A stretch of DNA of 21,880 nt from CAWDLX01 sp046728155 (GTDB lineage Bacteria > Actinomycetota > Actinomycetes > Mycobacteriales > Micromonosporaceae), in assembly GCA_046728155.1 (NCBI GenBank), contig JBKPDY010000070.1:1-21880 (forward strand). The letters run 5' to 3'. The position numbers and the translations under genes are program-made. The stretch's first letter is position 1, and the number at the start of each line of letters is the position of its first letter. Shown piece by piece: positions 6,716-14,226 of the stretch. The notes beneath the pieces are model-generated. The model saw only the letters and a program-made list of their open reading frames with translations, ran no database searches and was not told the origin of the DNA.

Positions 6716-8227
6716 GTGTCGGTCACCGTCCACGTTCCCAGCCAAGCCGGCGGGCCCGCCCTGGAGGCGCGGCCGGCGCGCCTTGGTGGGCTCTTCCCGC
6801 CGGCAGTGCCGGCTCCCGTCACGCCGGCGCGGCTGGCCGTTGCGGTGTTCGCCGTCGCGGCAGGCACGCTCGTCAGCCTGTCGCGTACCACCGGTACCGG
6901 CGCGCTGCAGAGCATCTGGGAGGAGGATGCCCGCGACATTTTCGACGGGGCGCTGAACACGCCGGGATGGGGTGCGGTCGGTCGACCGGTCGCCGGCTAC
7001 TTCGTCATCGGGCCCCGCCTCATCGGCGAGTTCGCCACGCTCTTCCCCATCTCCTGGGCGGCCGCCGTCCTGTCGGTCTCGGCGGCGCTCGTCACCGCAC
7101 TGCTGGCGCTGATGGTGTACTGCGCGAGCGCGCCGTTCTTTCCCGGCCGGATCCTCGGCCGGCTCGCCCGGTTGGCGGTGAGCGTGCCGATCCTCGTCGC
7201 TCCGGTGGCCGAGAACAGGTTCGCCGAGGTCTACAACCGCCCGGTGGGGCTGCACTTCTTCGCGGCGTACGCGCTGTTCTGGGTTCTGCTGTGGACACCC
7301 GAGCGCACCCGGTCGCGGGTGGCGGCCCTGGCGATGGTCGGGCTGACCGCGGTCAGCACGATTCTCGTGGTCGCCTTCCTCCCGCTCGTCGGTCTTCGGC
7401 TGGCCGTGCGTCGGGACCGCTGGAGTCTCGCGCTCGCCGGGCTCGTCGCCGGCGGCTCGCTGCTTCAGGGCCTGGGCCTGTGGACCGGATACGCGACCCG
7501 AGCCACGTCGACCCTGCACCTGGACGCGTACTGGGTGCTCCGGACCCTCACCGGATGGGGGTTGCCCACGTCGATCCTCGGCTTCCGTGCCACGAGTGGG
7601 ATGAACGGGCTGCCGCTCGGCGCCGGGGTCGCCCAGAACGGGTTGGTGGTGGCATTGGCCTGGCTCGTGGTGCTGGCCGTGATCGTCATGGCCTTCATTG
7701 GCGCGCGGCGCGGCTGGCTACAGCCACAGTGGACGCTCGCGGTGGCGGCGGGTGTCGGCGGGCTGTGGCTCTACGCATTCACCGCCGTCGCGAGCGGAGC
7801 CATCGCCTACCGGTACCTCGTCCCGGTCGGTCTCCTGTACACCGCCGCCGCGGTCGCCCTGCTGCGGCCGGCCGGCCGCGGTCCGGGCCGGCATCCGGCG
7901 AGGGGCACCCGGTGGCGTGGAGCGGCACTCGGCCTGCTGGTAGTCGGGATCGTCGGGGCAGCCGCCACCAACTACCGGTGGGCCGACACGTACCGTTCAC
8001 ATGCTCCACTATGGACAGATCAGGTACGTCTGGCTACGGCGACCTGTCGGGCCCATCCACAACTCGACGATGTCGTCGTCCGGGGTGCTCCGCGGCCATG
8101 GTGGTCGGTCGTCCGGCTGCCCTGCCGTGACCTGCACCCACTTCCGTTCGCGTGCGTCCAGCCACACTGTGCATGGCTGGACCCCCCGGTGAGCACCGGA
8201 CCGCCCCGAGGACGGTACCTACGATGA
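6716..8227 (+). CDS. Polytopic membrane protein, probable GT-C fold glycosyltransferase
   Basis: 503 residues from GTG 6716. The frame opens at 6611, but the extra 35 codons are Arg-rich and have clearly lower GC at third positions, so they look non-coding. About ten hydrophobic spans follow a Pro/Gly-rich cytoplasmic tail. The first external loop carries WEEDARDIF (acidic EED at 69-71), placed like the catalytic acidic motif of GT-C enzymes, which use polyprenyl-phosphate sugars outside the membrane. The C-terminal segment after the last span should be extracytoplasmic and contains four Cys (in ATC, LPC, FAC, PHC) that could form two disulfides. The stop overlaps the next start as ATGA, so the two genes are coupled. 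The exact family is not recognised; the enzymatic call is inference from motif position and neighbour. Confidence 0.72.
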   Translation: MSVTVHVPSQAGGPALEARPARLGGLFPPAVPAPVTPARLAVAVFAVAAGTLVSLSRTTGTGALQSIWEEDARDIFDGALNTPGWGAVGRPVAGYFVIGPRLIGEFATLFPISWAAAVLSVSAALVTALLALMVYCASAPFFPGRILGRLARLAVSVPILVAPVAENRFAEVYNRPVGLHFFAAYALFWVLLWTPERTRSRVAALAMVGLTAVSTILVVAFLPLVGLRLAVRRDRWSLALAGLVAGGSLLQGLGLWTGYATRATSTLHLDAYWVLRTLTGWGLPTSILGFRATSGMNGLPLGAGVAQNGLVVALAWLVVLAVIVMAFIGARRGWLQPQWTLAVAAGVGGLWLYAFTAVASGAIAYRYLVPVGLLYTAAAVALLRPAGRGPGRHPARGTRWRGAALGLLVVGIVGAAATNYRWADTYRSHAPLWTDQVRLATATCRAHPQLDDVVVRGAPRPWWSVVRLPCRDLHPLPFACVQPHCAWLDPPVSTGPPRGRYLR

Positions 8228-10026
8228 CCACCCAGGAGTCGGTTGCCCAGCCGGGCACGCGCATGCGTGGGCTGGGCCTGCCGGTTGACCGGCGCTCGAC
8301 GCTGTGGTTGCTGGTGCTGGCCATCGGCTTCGCGGTACAGGTCGGCTGGCGGTTGCACCTGTCCTTGCCGTTGACCGGCCCGATCGCACACGGCGACGAG
8401 GACGGCTATCTGCTGGGAGCCCGAGTGCTCGCGGGCGGCCCGACGGCGACCCTGCCCGACTGGAGCATCATGCGGCCGATGGGCTATCCGCTGCTGATCG
8501 CCCCGATCTACTGGTTCGTCGTCCAACCGTCCCAAGTCTACATTGGAGTCCACGTCGTCAACGCGCTGCTGATGGCGTTGAACTTTCCGCTGCTCTACCT
8601 GCTCGGCCGGCGGCTGTTCAGCTGTGGCCGGGTGTGGTCGGCCGCGGTCGCGTTCGTGGTCGCGACGCTACCGAGTCTGGTCTTCTTCAGCCAGTTCGCC
8701 CTCACCGACGCTCTGCTGCCGGAGCTCTTGCTCGTCGTCCTGCTGGCGGTTCACGCGATGGTGACCGGTCGCCGACCGATGCGGTACGGCGCGGTCGGCG
8801 GTGCGGCGGCCGCGTACGCCGCCAACACGCACGTGCGTGGACTTGTGACGCTGGTCGTGCTCGGCGGCGTGATTGCCGTTGGTCTGTGGCGGCGTTGGAT
8901 CACCCGGTCGACCGCAGTCGCGACCACCATCGCGGCCGTACTGGTGTTCCTGGTCGGCCATCAGATCAACAACTGGCTCGAGGCCCAGCTCTTCCCGACC
9001 GGAGCGGTCACCGTCGACGACCGGGTCCTCGCCAGGCTCACGTCGCTCGGCGGAATCTTCCGCGTGGTCGCCGACGGCTCGGGCCAGATGTGGCACCTGT
9101 GTACCAGCACGTACGGGCTGGCCGGCGTGGGTCTCGCCGCGACGATCGTGATACTGCTCCGTCGCGAGGGGCCGCTCTCGACCCGGATCGTCCTCGGCAC
9201 GGCCCTGGCGATGAACGCGGGAATCGCCCTGGCAACGGCGGCCGGCATCCCCGACGAGGGGCGCGTCAACAACCACGTCTACGGCCGGTACGTGGCCATG
9301 TTCGCCGGCCTCTGGTCACTCGTCGGGGTGGTCGCGCTGGCCCGCGCATCGTGGCGGCGGTCGGTCGTGCTCGTGGTGGGCGGGTCGGCGATCGTCCTCG
9401 CCACGCTGGGTATGGTCGAGGCGTACGCACACGACCGGTTGCGGCACGAGCGGTATGTGAACTTCGACGCCCCGGAACTGTCGTTCCTCAGCGGAGACTT
9501 CCGCCATTTGCATTTCTACCGGATGACCGCCCTCGCGATCGCCTTCATGGTGGCGTTCGCCCTGTTCCTCACCGGGTGGCGCGCCGCCAGAGCGTGGGAT
9601 CCGGGGGCGACGCGGCTGCGCCGTTGGTGCGCCGTCGCGGCCCTGGCCGGCACTCTCGTACTCAACCTGGTCGCGATGGTCTCCATCACCGACTCGATCA
9701 GCACGGCATGGGCCGACGAGCAGTACCACCCCGGGCCGGCGCAACTGGTCCGCGACGCTCATGTCGTCGTGGGCAGCACCATCGCCGAGGCGAGCAACAT
9801 GCCGTGGAATATCGACCAACGTCATCAGCGCGAGGTCTTCTGGCAACCGCTGATCGGGTTCGATCCGGCCAGCGGGGCACCGCCCGGCCGACCGGACTAT
9901 GTGATCTCCGTAACGGACGGGCGGGGATCGAACGACTGGAAGGGAACCTGGTACGGCTACGAGGTGGCATTCACCTACAAGGAGTCGGCGAACGTCATCT
10001 GGGTGGTCTGGCAGCGCCCGCAGTGA
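8224..10026 (+). CDS. GT-C type (PMT/ArnT-like) membrane glycosyltransferase candidate
   Basis: 600 residues from the ATG inside the ATGA overlap with the preceding gene. The upstream in-frame extension lies inside that gene and is ignored. After a first span (about 27-43) comes the loop HGDEDGYLLGARVLAGG with acidic Asp58-Glu59-Asp60, a position and pattern typical of dolichyl/polyprenyl-phosphate sugar glycosyltransferases of the PMT/ArnT group. About a dozen further hydrophobic spans follow, then a C-terminal external domain of roughly 100 residues rich in Trp and charged residues. It probably transfers a sugar from a lipid carrier to a cell-envelope acceptor outside the membrane. The acceptor and sugar cannot be inferred, and no polysaccharide synthesis genes lie nearby. 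The stop lies seven bases from the stop of the opposing reductase gene. Confidence 0.78.
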   Translation: MTTQESVAQPGTRMRGLGLPVDRRSTLWLLVLAIGFAVQVGWRLHLSLPLTGPIAHGDEDGYLLGARVLAGGPTATLPDWSIMRPMGYPLLIAPIYWFVVQPSQVYIGVHVVNALLMALNFPLLYLLGRRLFSCGRVWSAAVAFVVATLPSLVFFSQFALTDALLPELLLVVLLAVHAMVTGRRPMRYGAVGGAAAAYAANTHVRGLVTLVVLGGVIAVGLWRRWITRSTAVATTIAAVLVFLVGHQINNWLEAQLFPTGAVTVDDRVLARLTSLGGIFRVVADGSGQMWHLCTSTYGLAGVGLAATIVILLRREGPLSTRIVLGTALAMNAGIALATAAGIPDEGRVNNHVYGRYVAMFAGLWSLVGVVALARASWRRSVVLVVGGSAIVLATLGMVEAYAHDRLRHERYVNFDAPELSFLSGDFRHLHFYRMTALAIAFMVAFALFLTGWRAARAWDPGATRLRRWCAVAALAGTLVLNLVAMVSITDSISTAWADEQYHPGPAQLVRDAHVVVGSTIAEASNMPWNIDQRHQREVFWQPLIGFDPASGAPPGRPDYVISVTDGRGSNDWKGTWYGYEVAFTYKESANVIWVVWQRPQ

Positions 10027-10033
10027 GGCAAGG

Positions 10034-11038
10034 TCACGGCAGCCGGACGATCATCTTGCCCACGTTGCGGCCGCGGAGCATCGAGACGAACGCGTCGGGC
10101 GCGTTCTCAAGACCATCGACGATCGTCTCATCGAATCGGATTGCTCCGGCGCGGGTCCACCGTGTCATGTGCTCGAGGAACTCCGGTCTCAATCGCTCGT
10201 AGAAGCTCACGATGAAGCCGCGCAGGGTGAGCTGCTTGCCGATGGCGAGCGGGAGGTTGCGCGGTGCGGCGCTGGGCTGGTCGGAGTTGTAGACGGAGAT
10301 GGCCCCGCACAAGGCGACCCGCCCGTACGGTCTGAGCGACCCGATCGCCGCCTCCAGGTGCTCGCCGCCGACATTGTCGAAGTAGAGGTCGATGCCGTCG
10401 GGAGCGACCCGCCGCAGGCTGTGACGCACCGGGCCGTCGTGGTAGTCGAAGGCCGCGTCGAAACCGAGTTCCAACGCGTACTCCACTTTGGACGCTGAGC
10501 CGGCACTGCCGACCACTGTGGACGCTCCAAGCAGTTTCGCCATCTGTCCGGCGAGACTGCCGACGGCGCCGGCCGCGCCCGAGACGAAGACGACGTCACC
10601 CTTTCGCAGGGCCGCGATCTCGGTGAGTCCGACGTACGCGGTCATCCCGGTCGTTCCGAGCGCGCCGAGGTAATGCGAGGCGGCCGCGATCGAGGTGTCC
10701 ACGCGACGGGTGTGCTTCGCGTCCACGACGGCGAAGTCTCGCCAGCCGTGGTTGGTGAGCACGATGTCGCCCACGCGACGCTCAGGTGAGTTCGACACGA
10801 CAACCTCGCCGATCGCTCCTCCCTCGAGCGCCGCACCCAGTGTGAACGGGGGAATGTAGGAGGGTACGTCGTTCATGCGACCACGCATGTACGGGTCGAC
10901 CGACATGAACATGTTGCGCACCAGCACCTGTCCGGCACCGGGGTCGGAAAGGTCGGTCGTCACGAGGGCGAAGTTCTCCGGAGCTGGCCAAGCGTCCGGG
11001 CGCGATGCGAGACGGATTTCTCGGCTGGCCGTGGTCAC
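10034..11038 (-). CDS. NADPH-dependent oxidoreductase, CurA/PTGR-like MDR family
   Basis: 334 residues, normal for zinc-free medium-chain reductases that reduce the double bond of enones and reactive aldehydes. Diagnostic features are MSVDPYMRGRM (45-55), LGTTGMTAYVGL (128-139) and the Rossmann loop GAAGAVG (154-160). A basic/Ser patch after the second strand (SAGSASK) suits NADPH. No Cys/His catalytic zinc ligands or structural zinc lobe are seen. GTG start overlaps the ohr stop by four bases (GTGA), so it is the last gene of a coupled minus-strand unit. The pairing with Ohr suggests clearance of lipid-peroxide breakdown products such as unsaturated aldehydes, which is inference. Confidence 0.92.
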   Translation of the reverse strand: MTTASREIRLASRPDAWPAPENFALVTTDLSDPGAGQVLVRNMFMSVDPYMRGRMNDVPSYIPPFTLGAALEGGAIGEVVVSNSPERRVGDIVLTNHGWRDFAVVDAKHTRRVDTSIAAASHYLGALGTTGMTAYVGLTEIAALRKGDVVFVSGAAGAVGSLAGQMAKLLGASTVVGSAGSASKVEYALELGFDAAFDYHDGPVRHSLRRVAPDGIDLYFDNVGGEHLEAAIGSLRPYGRVALCGAISVYNSDQPSAAPRNLPLAIGKQLTLRGFIVSFYERLRPEFLEHMTRWTRAGAIRFDETIVDGLENAPDAFVSMLRGRNVGKMIVRLP

Positions 11039-11475
11039 GCCGCGCCCGCCTGGCTACCCGCGACGATGCTCAGCTCGACGTCGATGTTGCCGCGGGTGGC
11101 GTTCGAGTACGGGCAGATCTCGTGGGCTCGAGCGAGCACGTGTTCGGCGGTGGGCTGATCGACATGGGGTAGCACCACCGCGAGGGCGACCGTGATCCCG
11201 AACGTCCCGTGACCCGTCGGACCGATGCCGACGCGGGCCGTGACGTGTGAACCGTCCACATTGGCCTTGGCTTCACGGGCGGCCCGGCGCAACGCGTTGT
11301 GGAAGCACGCGGAGTAACCGGCGGCGAAGAGTTGCTCGGGGTTGGTCGCGCCGCCCTTGCCACCCATTTCGACCGGCGTGGTCAGATCGAAGTCGAGTAT
11401 GCCGTCTGAGCTGCGTACGTGGCCATTTCGGCCGTCGCCGGTGGCGAGTGCCTCTGCCGTGTAGAGAACCTTCAT
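11035..11475 (-). CDS. ohr: Organic hydroperoxide resistance protein (OsmC/Ohr family)
   Basis: 146 residues. Thiol peroxidase that reduces organic hydroperoxides, normally with lipoylated proteins as the reductant. Both redox cysteines are in place: peroxidatic Cys57 in AAGYSACFHNAL and resolving Cys121 in EICPYSNATRGN. The N-terminal MKVLYTAEALATGDGRNG is typical of Ohr rather than OsmC. AAGGA lies upstream of the ATG, which overlaps the previous gene's stop as ATGA. The longer reading frame upstream is antisense-like and not used. No MarR-type OhrR is adjacent; the nearest regulator is the XRE-type gene at 12220-12636. Confidence 0.95.
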   Translation of the reverse strand: MKVLYTAEALATGDGRNGHVRSSDGILDFDLTTPVEMGGKGGATNPEQLFAAGYSACFHNALRRAAREAKANVDGSHVTARVGIGPTGHGTFGITVALAVVLPHVDQPTAEHVLARAHEICPYSNATRGNIDVELSIVAGSQAGAA

Positions 11476-12047
11476 CGGGGCGATCCTTCGTGGTCCTGGG
11501 GTGGAATCCTTCGTAATGGCCGGATGTCGGTCTTCGTGGGTGGTCCCGCCGCCGCTCGCATCGCGCTCAGGTATCCCTCGGTTTCGCGCTGCTCGCCGTA
11601 CTCGCGGGAGAGGGTGTCGAGCTGCGTGGTCAGCTGGGCCATCAGCGCGGCCCGTTCGTTCGCCTCCTCCACCCGCACCGACTCCATCCAGGCGTGCAGA
11701 TCGGTCAGGTACGCGGTCCGCGCCTCGGTGGCCCGGGCGATGCGCTGAGCGAGCTGGTCGCGGGCGACGGCCACCGCGACCGTGACCCACGAGACCACGA
11801 AGCAGCCCAGCGAGATGAGAAGCGCGGTCGACTGTGGCGGCGGCCCAGGCGGCCCTTGGGGGTTGAACGGGCCCGGCGGCGGCTGGTTCGCCACGATGGC
11901 CGAGACGACGACGGCGACGGTGCTGATCACGGCGGCCACGACGCCGATCATCAGCAGTGGGCTGAGCTGGAAGTGCACCGTGTCTCGATCGCTGGTGGAG
12001 CTACGCCTAGAGATGGGCGATTGTGTGCGCGTGGTGGAGTCAGCCAC
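11472..12047 (-). CDS. Two-span membrane protein with C-terminal helical region, unknown function
   Basis: 191 residues from GTG 12047, chosen for the strong GGAAGGAG eight bases upstream; the frame opens 20 codons earlier. A Ser/Thr/Arg-rich cytoplasmic head (1-26) is followed by a span from LSPLLMIGVV to VSAIVA, a short loop very rich in Pro/Gly (NQPPPGPFNPQGPPG), a second span from TALLISLG to AVAVA, then about 60 residues rich in Glu, Arg, Ala and Leu that look like a coiled coil, and a basic tail. The hairpin topology puts both ends in the cytoplasm. It overlaps ohr by four bases, so it is co-translated with the peroxide-defence genes. No family is recognised; a role as membrane sensor or scaffold would be guesswork. 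Confidence 0.75.
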   Translation of the reverse strand: MADSTTRTQSPISRRSSTSDRDTVHFQLSPLLMIGVVAAVISTVAVVVSAIVANQPPPGPFNPQGPPGPPPQSTALLISLGCFVVSWVTVAVAVARDQLAQRIARATEARTAYLTDLHAWMESVRVEEANERAALMAQLTTQLDTLSREYGEQRETEGYLSAMRAAAGPPTKTDIRPLRRIPPQDHEGSPR

Positions 12048-12144
12048 GGTAGCCGCTCCTTCCGGGGTGCTGAGTCGTCGAGGGGACTGGGCGAGAAAGC
12101 CCACCATACGTGACGGTAGGGGTTCACGCCGGCACCCAGCGTAG

Positions 12145-12161
12145 GAGCGGCATGGCCGCTC
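12145..12161 (-). terminator. Hairpin downstream of the XRE-type gene
   Basis: GAGCGGC-ATG-GCCGCTC is a perfect seven-base-pair inverted repeat, 59 bases past the stop of the XRE-type gene and before the ribosome site of the membrane-protein gene. It probably separates the regulator from the ohr unit. No U tract follows. Confidence 0.5.
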
Positions 12162-12219
12162 TTCAATTCGGCGGTCGTGGCGAATCAGAACCTCAGCGAA
12201 TGCGCGGCCCGCGGCCGAC

Positions 12220-12636
12220 TCAGGCGGGGACCTGGCCGGCGGCGCGGCGGCGGCGTAACTCCCGACGGTACGGCTCGAGCATCTTATCGAGCACCCTCGC
12301 CAGGGCCTGGCGGTCGCCGACGGGGACGGGTGAGTCGTCGGCCAGGATCCGTCCGATTTCGTAGGCGAGCGGATGCATCCGGCTGGCCGGTACCCGTTGC
12401 GTGATCCCTAGCCGGTCCGGGTACGCGGCAAGAACCACGTCGTTGATGGTCTTGCCCAATACCGGCGCGATGCGTTCGATCGAGCGGATCGTCGGACGTT
12501 GCTCCTCGCTGATCCAGCGCAGTACGACCGACGGGTCGGTGCCGACGACCCGGGCGAAATGTGTCGGGGTCGCGAAGCCGGCCGCTCCGATGGCGTCCTT
12601 GAGGTAGTCGCCGAAGCCGATCTGAGTTTGGCTCAC
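12220..12636 (-). CDS. XRE-type helix-turn-helix regulator with C-terminal extension
   Basis: 138 residues from GTG 12636. FGDYLKDAIGAAGFATPTHFARVVGTDPSVVLRWIS (split across residues 8-43) has the helix-turn-helix pattern, with TPTHFARVVG then DPSVVLRWISEEQRP as turn and recognition helix. A third part follows, RSIERIAPVLGKTINDVVLAAYP. The C-terminal 65 residues are helical and Arg-rich, ending in RRELRRRRAAG, and may serve in dimerisation. The start is decided by TACGAT six bases upstream, a leaderless arrangement; ATG codons at 12657 and 12663 are alternatives. It is divergent from the small membrane-protein gene across 174 bases holding clear inverted repeats, the usual layout for autoregulation. 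Confidence 0.82.
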   Translation of the reverse strand: MSQTQIGFGDYLKDAIGAAGFATPTHFARVVGTDPSVVLRWISEEQRPTIRSIERIAPVLGKTINDVVLAAYPDRLGITQRVPASRMHPLAYEIGRILADDSPVPVGDRQALARVLDKMLEPYRRELRRRRAAGQVPA

Positions 12637-12642
12637 GAACCA

Positions 12643-12648
12643 ATCGTA
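12643..12648 (-). promoter_or_regulatory. -10 box of the XRE-type gene
   Basis: On the minus strand TACGAT stands six bases before GTG 12636, consistent with a leaderless transcript. If the upstream ATG codons were used instead, this box would be coding. Confidence 0.4.
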
Positions 12649-12749
12649 GTGGGCCATCCGCATAACCCGTGTATGCCCGTACGCTCGCGCGTGGCGAGCC
12701 GTTGGGTCGTCCGCTGTCAGCCGAACGTCGGGCTGACTCGATCGAGGCG

Positions 12750-12779
12750 TTAGCGCTAATTTGTTGGCGTGCCAGCCAA
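12750..12779. promoter_or_regulatory. Two adjacent inverted repeats, candidate operators
   Basis: TTAGCGCTAA (12750-12759) is a perfect 10-base palindrome whose AGCGCT core is typical of LacI-family operators. Five bases on, TTGGC-GTGCCA-GCCAA (12764-12779) forms a second dyad. Both lie between the divergent XRE-type and small membrane-protein genes. Which protein binds them is unknown. Confidence 0.5.
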
Positions 12780-12810
12780 TCGCTGACACGGGTCGCGGAG
12801 GGGGACCCAC

Positions 12811-13002
12811 GTGCTGACCCAACTGCTGATCGCCACGGGTATCGCCATCATCTGCGTCGGCCTCGGTCTGGCTGACCGGGTGCGCGGCCGCGCCGCGCGG
12901 GCCGGCGGGACAGGCCAGGCGTGGGCTGCTCGCGCTGACCGCCAGGGATGGGTCAGTCGCTCGATCGTCTCGGGCGGCGGACCCGCGGACACAGGTCGCT
13001 GA
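12811..13002 (+). CDS. Small single-span membrane protein
   Basis: 63 residues. GGAGG nine bases before the GTG supports translation. Residues 2-20 (LTQLLIATGIAIICVGLGL) form one hydrophobic span, followed by a charged ADRVRGRAARAG segment and a Gly/Arg/Ser tail, so the C-terminus should be cytoplasmic by the positive-inside rule. No family is recognised. It is divergent from the XRE-type regulator with dyads between them, so it may be that regulator's target. The good ribosome site and signal-anchor pattern are the reasons for calling so short a frame; low sequence complexity in the tail leaves doubt. Confidence 0.55.
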   Translation: MLTQLLIATGIAIICVGLGLADRVRGRAARAGGTGQAWAARADRQGWVSRSIVSGGGPADTGR

Positions 13003-13018
13003 CGCGCCGCCTGGTGTG

Positions 13019-13306
13019 TCAGCCCGTCCACCACGGGTCGGAGTCGGGACCATCGGTGTACGGGCAATGCCGGCAGCCGCGGCCGCAGCACGCTCCGCGC
13101 TCGGCGAGGTAACGCGACGTCAGGACGAACAGTCCGGTGCTGGGATCGGTGTACCCCGGACGACCCCGTTCGAGCGCGTCGACGTGGGCTGCCAGAATCG
13201 CGATGCGGTCGGGATGGTCGAGGGGCAACCGCGACACGTGAGGCTCGGTGAGCGGCCGGCTGGAGAGCGGACGGATCCAGGATCGTCCATCCGTCTCATC
13301 TGCCAC
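13019..13306 (-). CDS. DUF5522 family protein with Cys/His cluster
   Basis: 95 residues from GTG 13306. The C-terminal part is diagnostic of the small DUF5522 family: HPDRIAILAAHVDALERG, then TGLFVLTSRYLAERGACCGRGCRHCPY, in which Cys-Cys, a third Cys, His and a fourth Cys form a likely metal site. The protein ends soon after in a Trp-Trp-rich tail. The function of the family is not known; a zinc or iron-sulfur site is plausible. The start is set by TAGGAT seven bases upstream with no Shine-Dalgarno, again a leaderless pattern; the frame opens 23 codons earlier. It is convergent with the small membrane-protein gene, 16 bases apart. Confidence 0.82.
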   Translation of the reverse strand: MADETDGRSWIRPLSSRPLTEPHVSRLPLDHPDRIAILAAHVDALERGRPGYTDPSTGLFVLTSRYLAERGACCGRGCRHCPYTDGPDSDPWWTG

Positions 13307-13608
13307 GACACGGATCCTAACCGCGGGATATTTGGAGCGAAACGGTGAATATCGGGGGTCGGCAGTCCTTCTCACGGAGATCGTTTCCGTACAGATGCGC
13401 AGTGTCGATAGTGTCGATGCGCTTTTACGGAACTCGGCACAACCCCCGTGCTGGGGCTGGTGATGCCCATGGGACTGGATGTGCGTATGTGACGTGGATC
13501 GTTGTGACGTGAGACACGAAGCGGGTTCCCGTCTTGCTCCATGATTGCGCTGAGTGATGGTCTGAGGGTCCGCCCGACGGCGTGCGACCCACGGCAGGAG
13601 ACCCCCCG
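13307..13608. other. Intergenic stretch with direct repeats
   Basis: No convincing gene. It holds the -10 of the DUF5522 gene (TAGGAT on the minus strand, 13314-13319), tandem GTGTCGAT copies (13402-13409 and 13411-13418), and two TGTGACGTG copies (13488-13496 and 13503-13511) exactly 15 bases apart. The last pair is about 100 bases before the Pro/Thr-rich protein gene and could be a binding site for a regulator that uses direct repeats. Its AT content is higher than that of the flanking genes. Confidence 0.5.
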
Positions 13609-14226
13609 GTGTCAGTGCACTCTCATCGACGCCCCCGGCGACCGAACAAATACCGACCGGTTCACCGCAAGGAAGAGCATCGCGCGGTGATCACGTTTGC
13701 GATCGCGGCGATCGCGGCCGGAACGACGCTCGGCGTTGCCGCTACCCAGGGTGATGACGCGACGGCGCACCCGCTGGCGGGCGCGGTCCGTACCGGCGAC
13801 GAGGCGGCGTCACGCGGCAGTGACCGTCCAGAGCCCGCGCTGGGCGAACTGACACCGGCGGCGGCACCCAGCACGAGCGGCACCGCCAACGCGAAAAGCA
13901 CGCCCGGCGCGGCCACCGCCGACGGCGCAGGCAGCATGACCACTGGCGGCGCCCAGCCCGGCACCAGACCAGCCACCGGCCCGGCCGCGGCTACCACGAC
14001 GGCCGCACCATCCGCTCACGCGGCGACAACGGCCCCGGTGACACCGGCCGCGACGCCCGCGCCAACTCCGCAGCCGACCGCCACCACGCAGCCGACCAGC
14101 ACCCCGCAGCCGACCAGCACCCCTCAGCCGACCAGCACCCCTCAGCCGACGGCCACGGCCCAGCCCACCCCGACCCCGGCGCCGACATCGGCCACCCCCG
14201 CCCCGTCGCCGACTCCGACACCCTGA
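13609..14226 (+). CDS. Membrane-anchored or secreted Pro/Thr/Ala-rich repeat protein
   Basis: 205 residues from GTG 13609, chosen for CAGGAG eight bases upstream. A basic head (1-25, many Arg/His/Lys) precedes one hydrophobic span (AVITFAIAAIAAGTTLGVAA, about 26-45); there is no clear cleavage site, so it may remain anchored. The rest is low-complexity Ala/Thr/Pro/Gly, with six consecutive six-residue units of the QPTSTP type near the C-terminus and an end in SPTPTP. It is presumably extracellular, extended and a possible O-mannosylation substrate because Thr/Pro-rich stretches are favoured acceptors in actinobacteria. No catalytic domain is present. It is convergent with citrate synthase. 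The call as a real gene rests on the ribosome site, anchor and high third-position GC. Confidence 0.75.
   Translation: MSVHSHRRPRRPNKYRPVHRKEEHRAVITFAIAAIAAGTTLGVAATQGDDATAHPLAGAVRTGDEAASRGSDRPEPALGELTPAAAPSTSGTANAKSTPGAATADGAGSMTTGGAQPGTRPATGPAAATTTAAPSAHAATTAPVTPAATPAPTPQPTATTQPTSTPQPTSTPQPTSTPQPTATAQPTPTPAPTSATPAPSPTPTP
14071..14178 (+). repeat. 18-base tandem repeat inside the Pro/Thr-rich gene
   Basis: Six in-frame units of 18 bases starting CAGCC(G/C)ACC encode QPTATT, QPTSTP three times, QPTATA and QPTPTP. The three central units are almost identical at DNA level (CCG versus CCT for Pro), which suggests recent duplication and possible length variation between strains. Confidence 0.9.

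Noticed and set aside
8304..10202. 632-codon plus-strand frame inside the second GT-C gene
   Set aside because: Arg/Pro-rich shadow frame; the other frame encodes clear membrane spans and the acidic loop motif.
11476..11790. N-terminal extension of ohr
   Set aside because: It is out of register with known Ohr N-termini and overlaps the membrane-protein gene in another frame; a good ribosome site precedes ATG 11475.
12637..13053. Long N-terminal extension of the XRE-type gene
   Set aside because: It would cross the inverted repeats and the small membrane-protein gene, is Arg/Pro-rich, and the HTH fold starts only after 12636.
14071..14178. CRISPR-like or other repeat array
   Set aside because: Period is 18 bases, in frame and without spacers, so it is a protein repeat.
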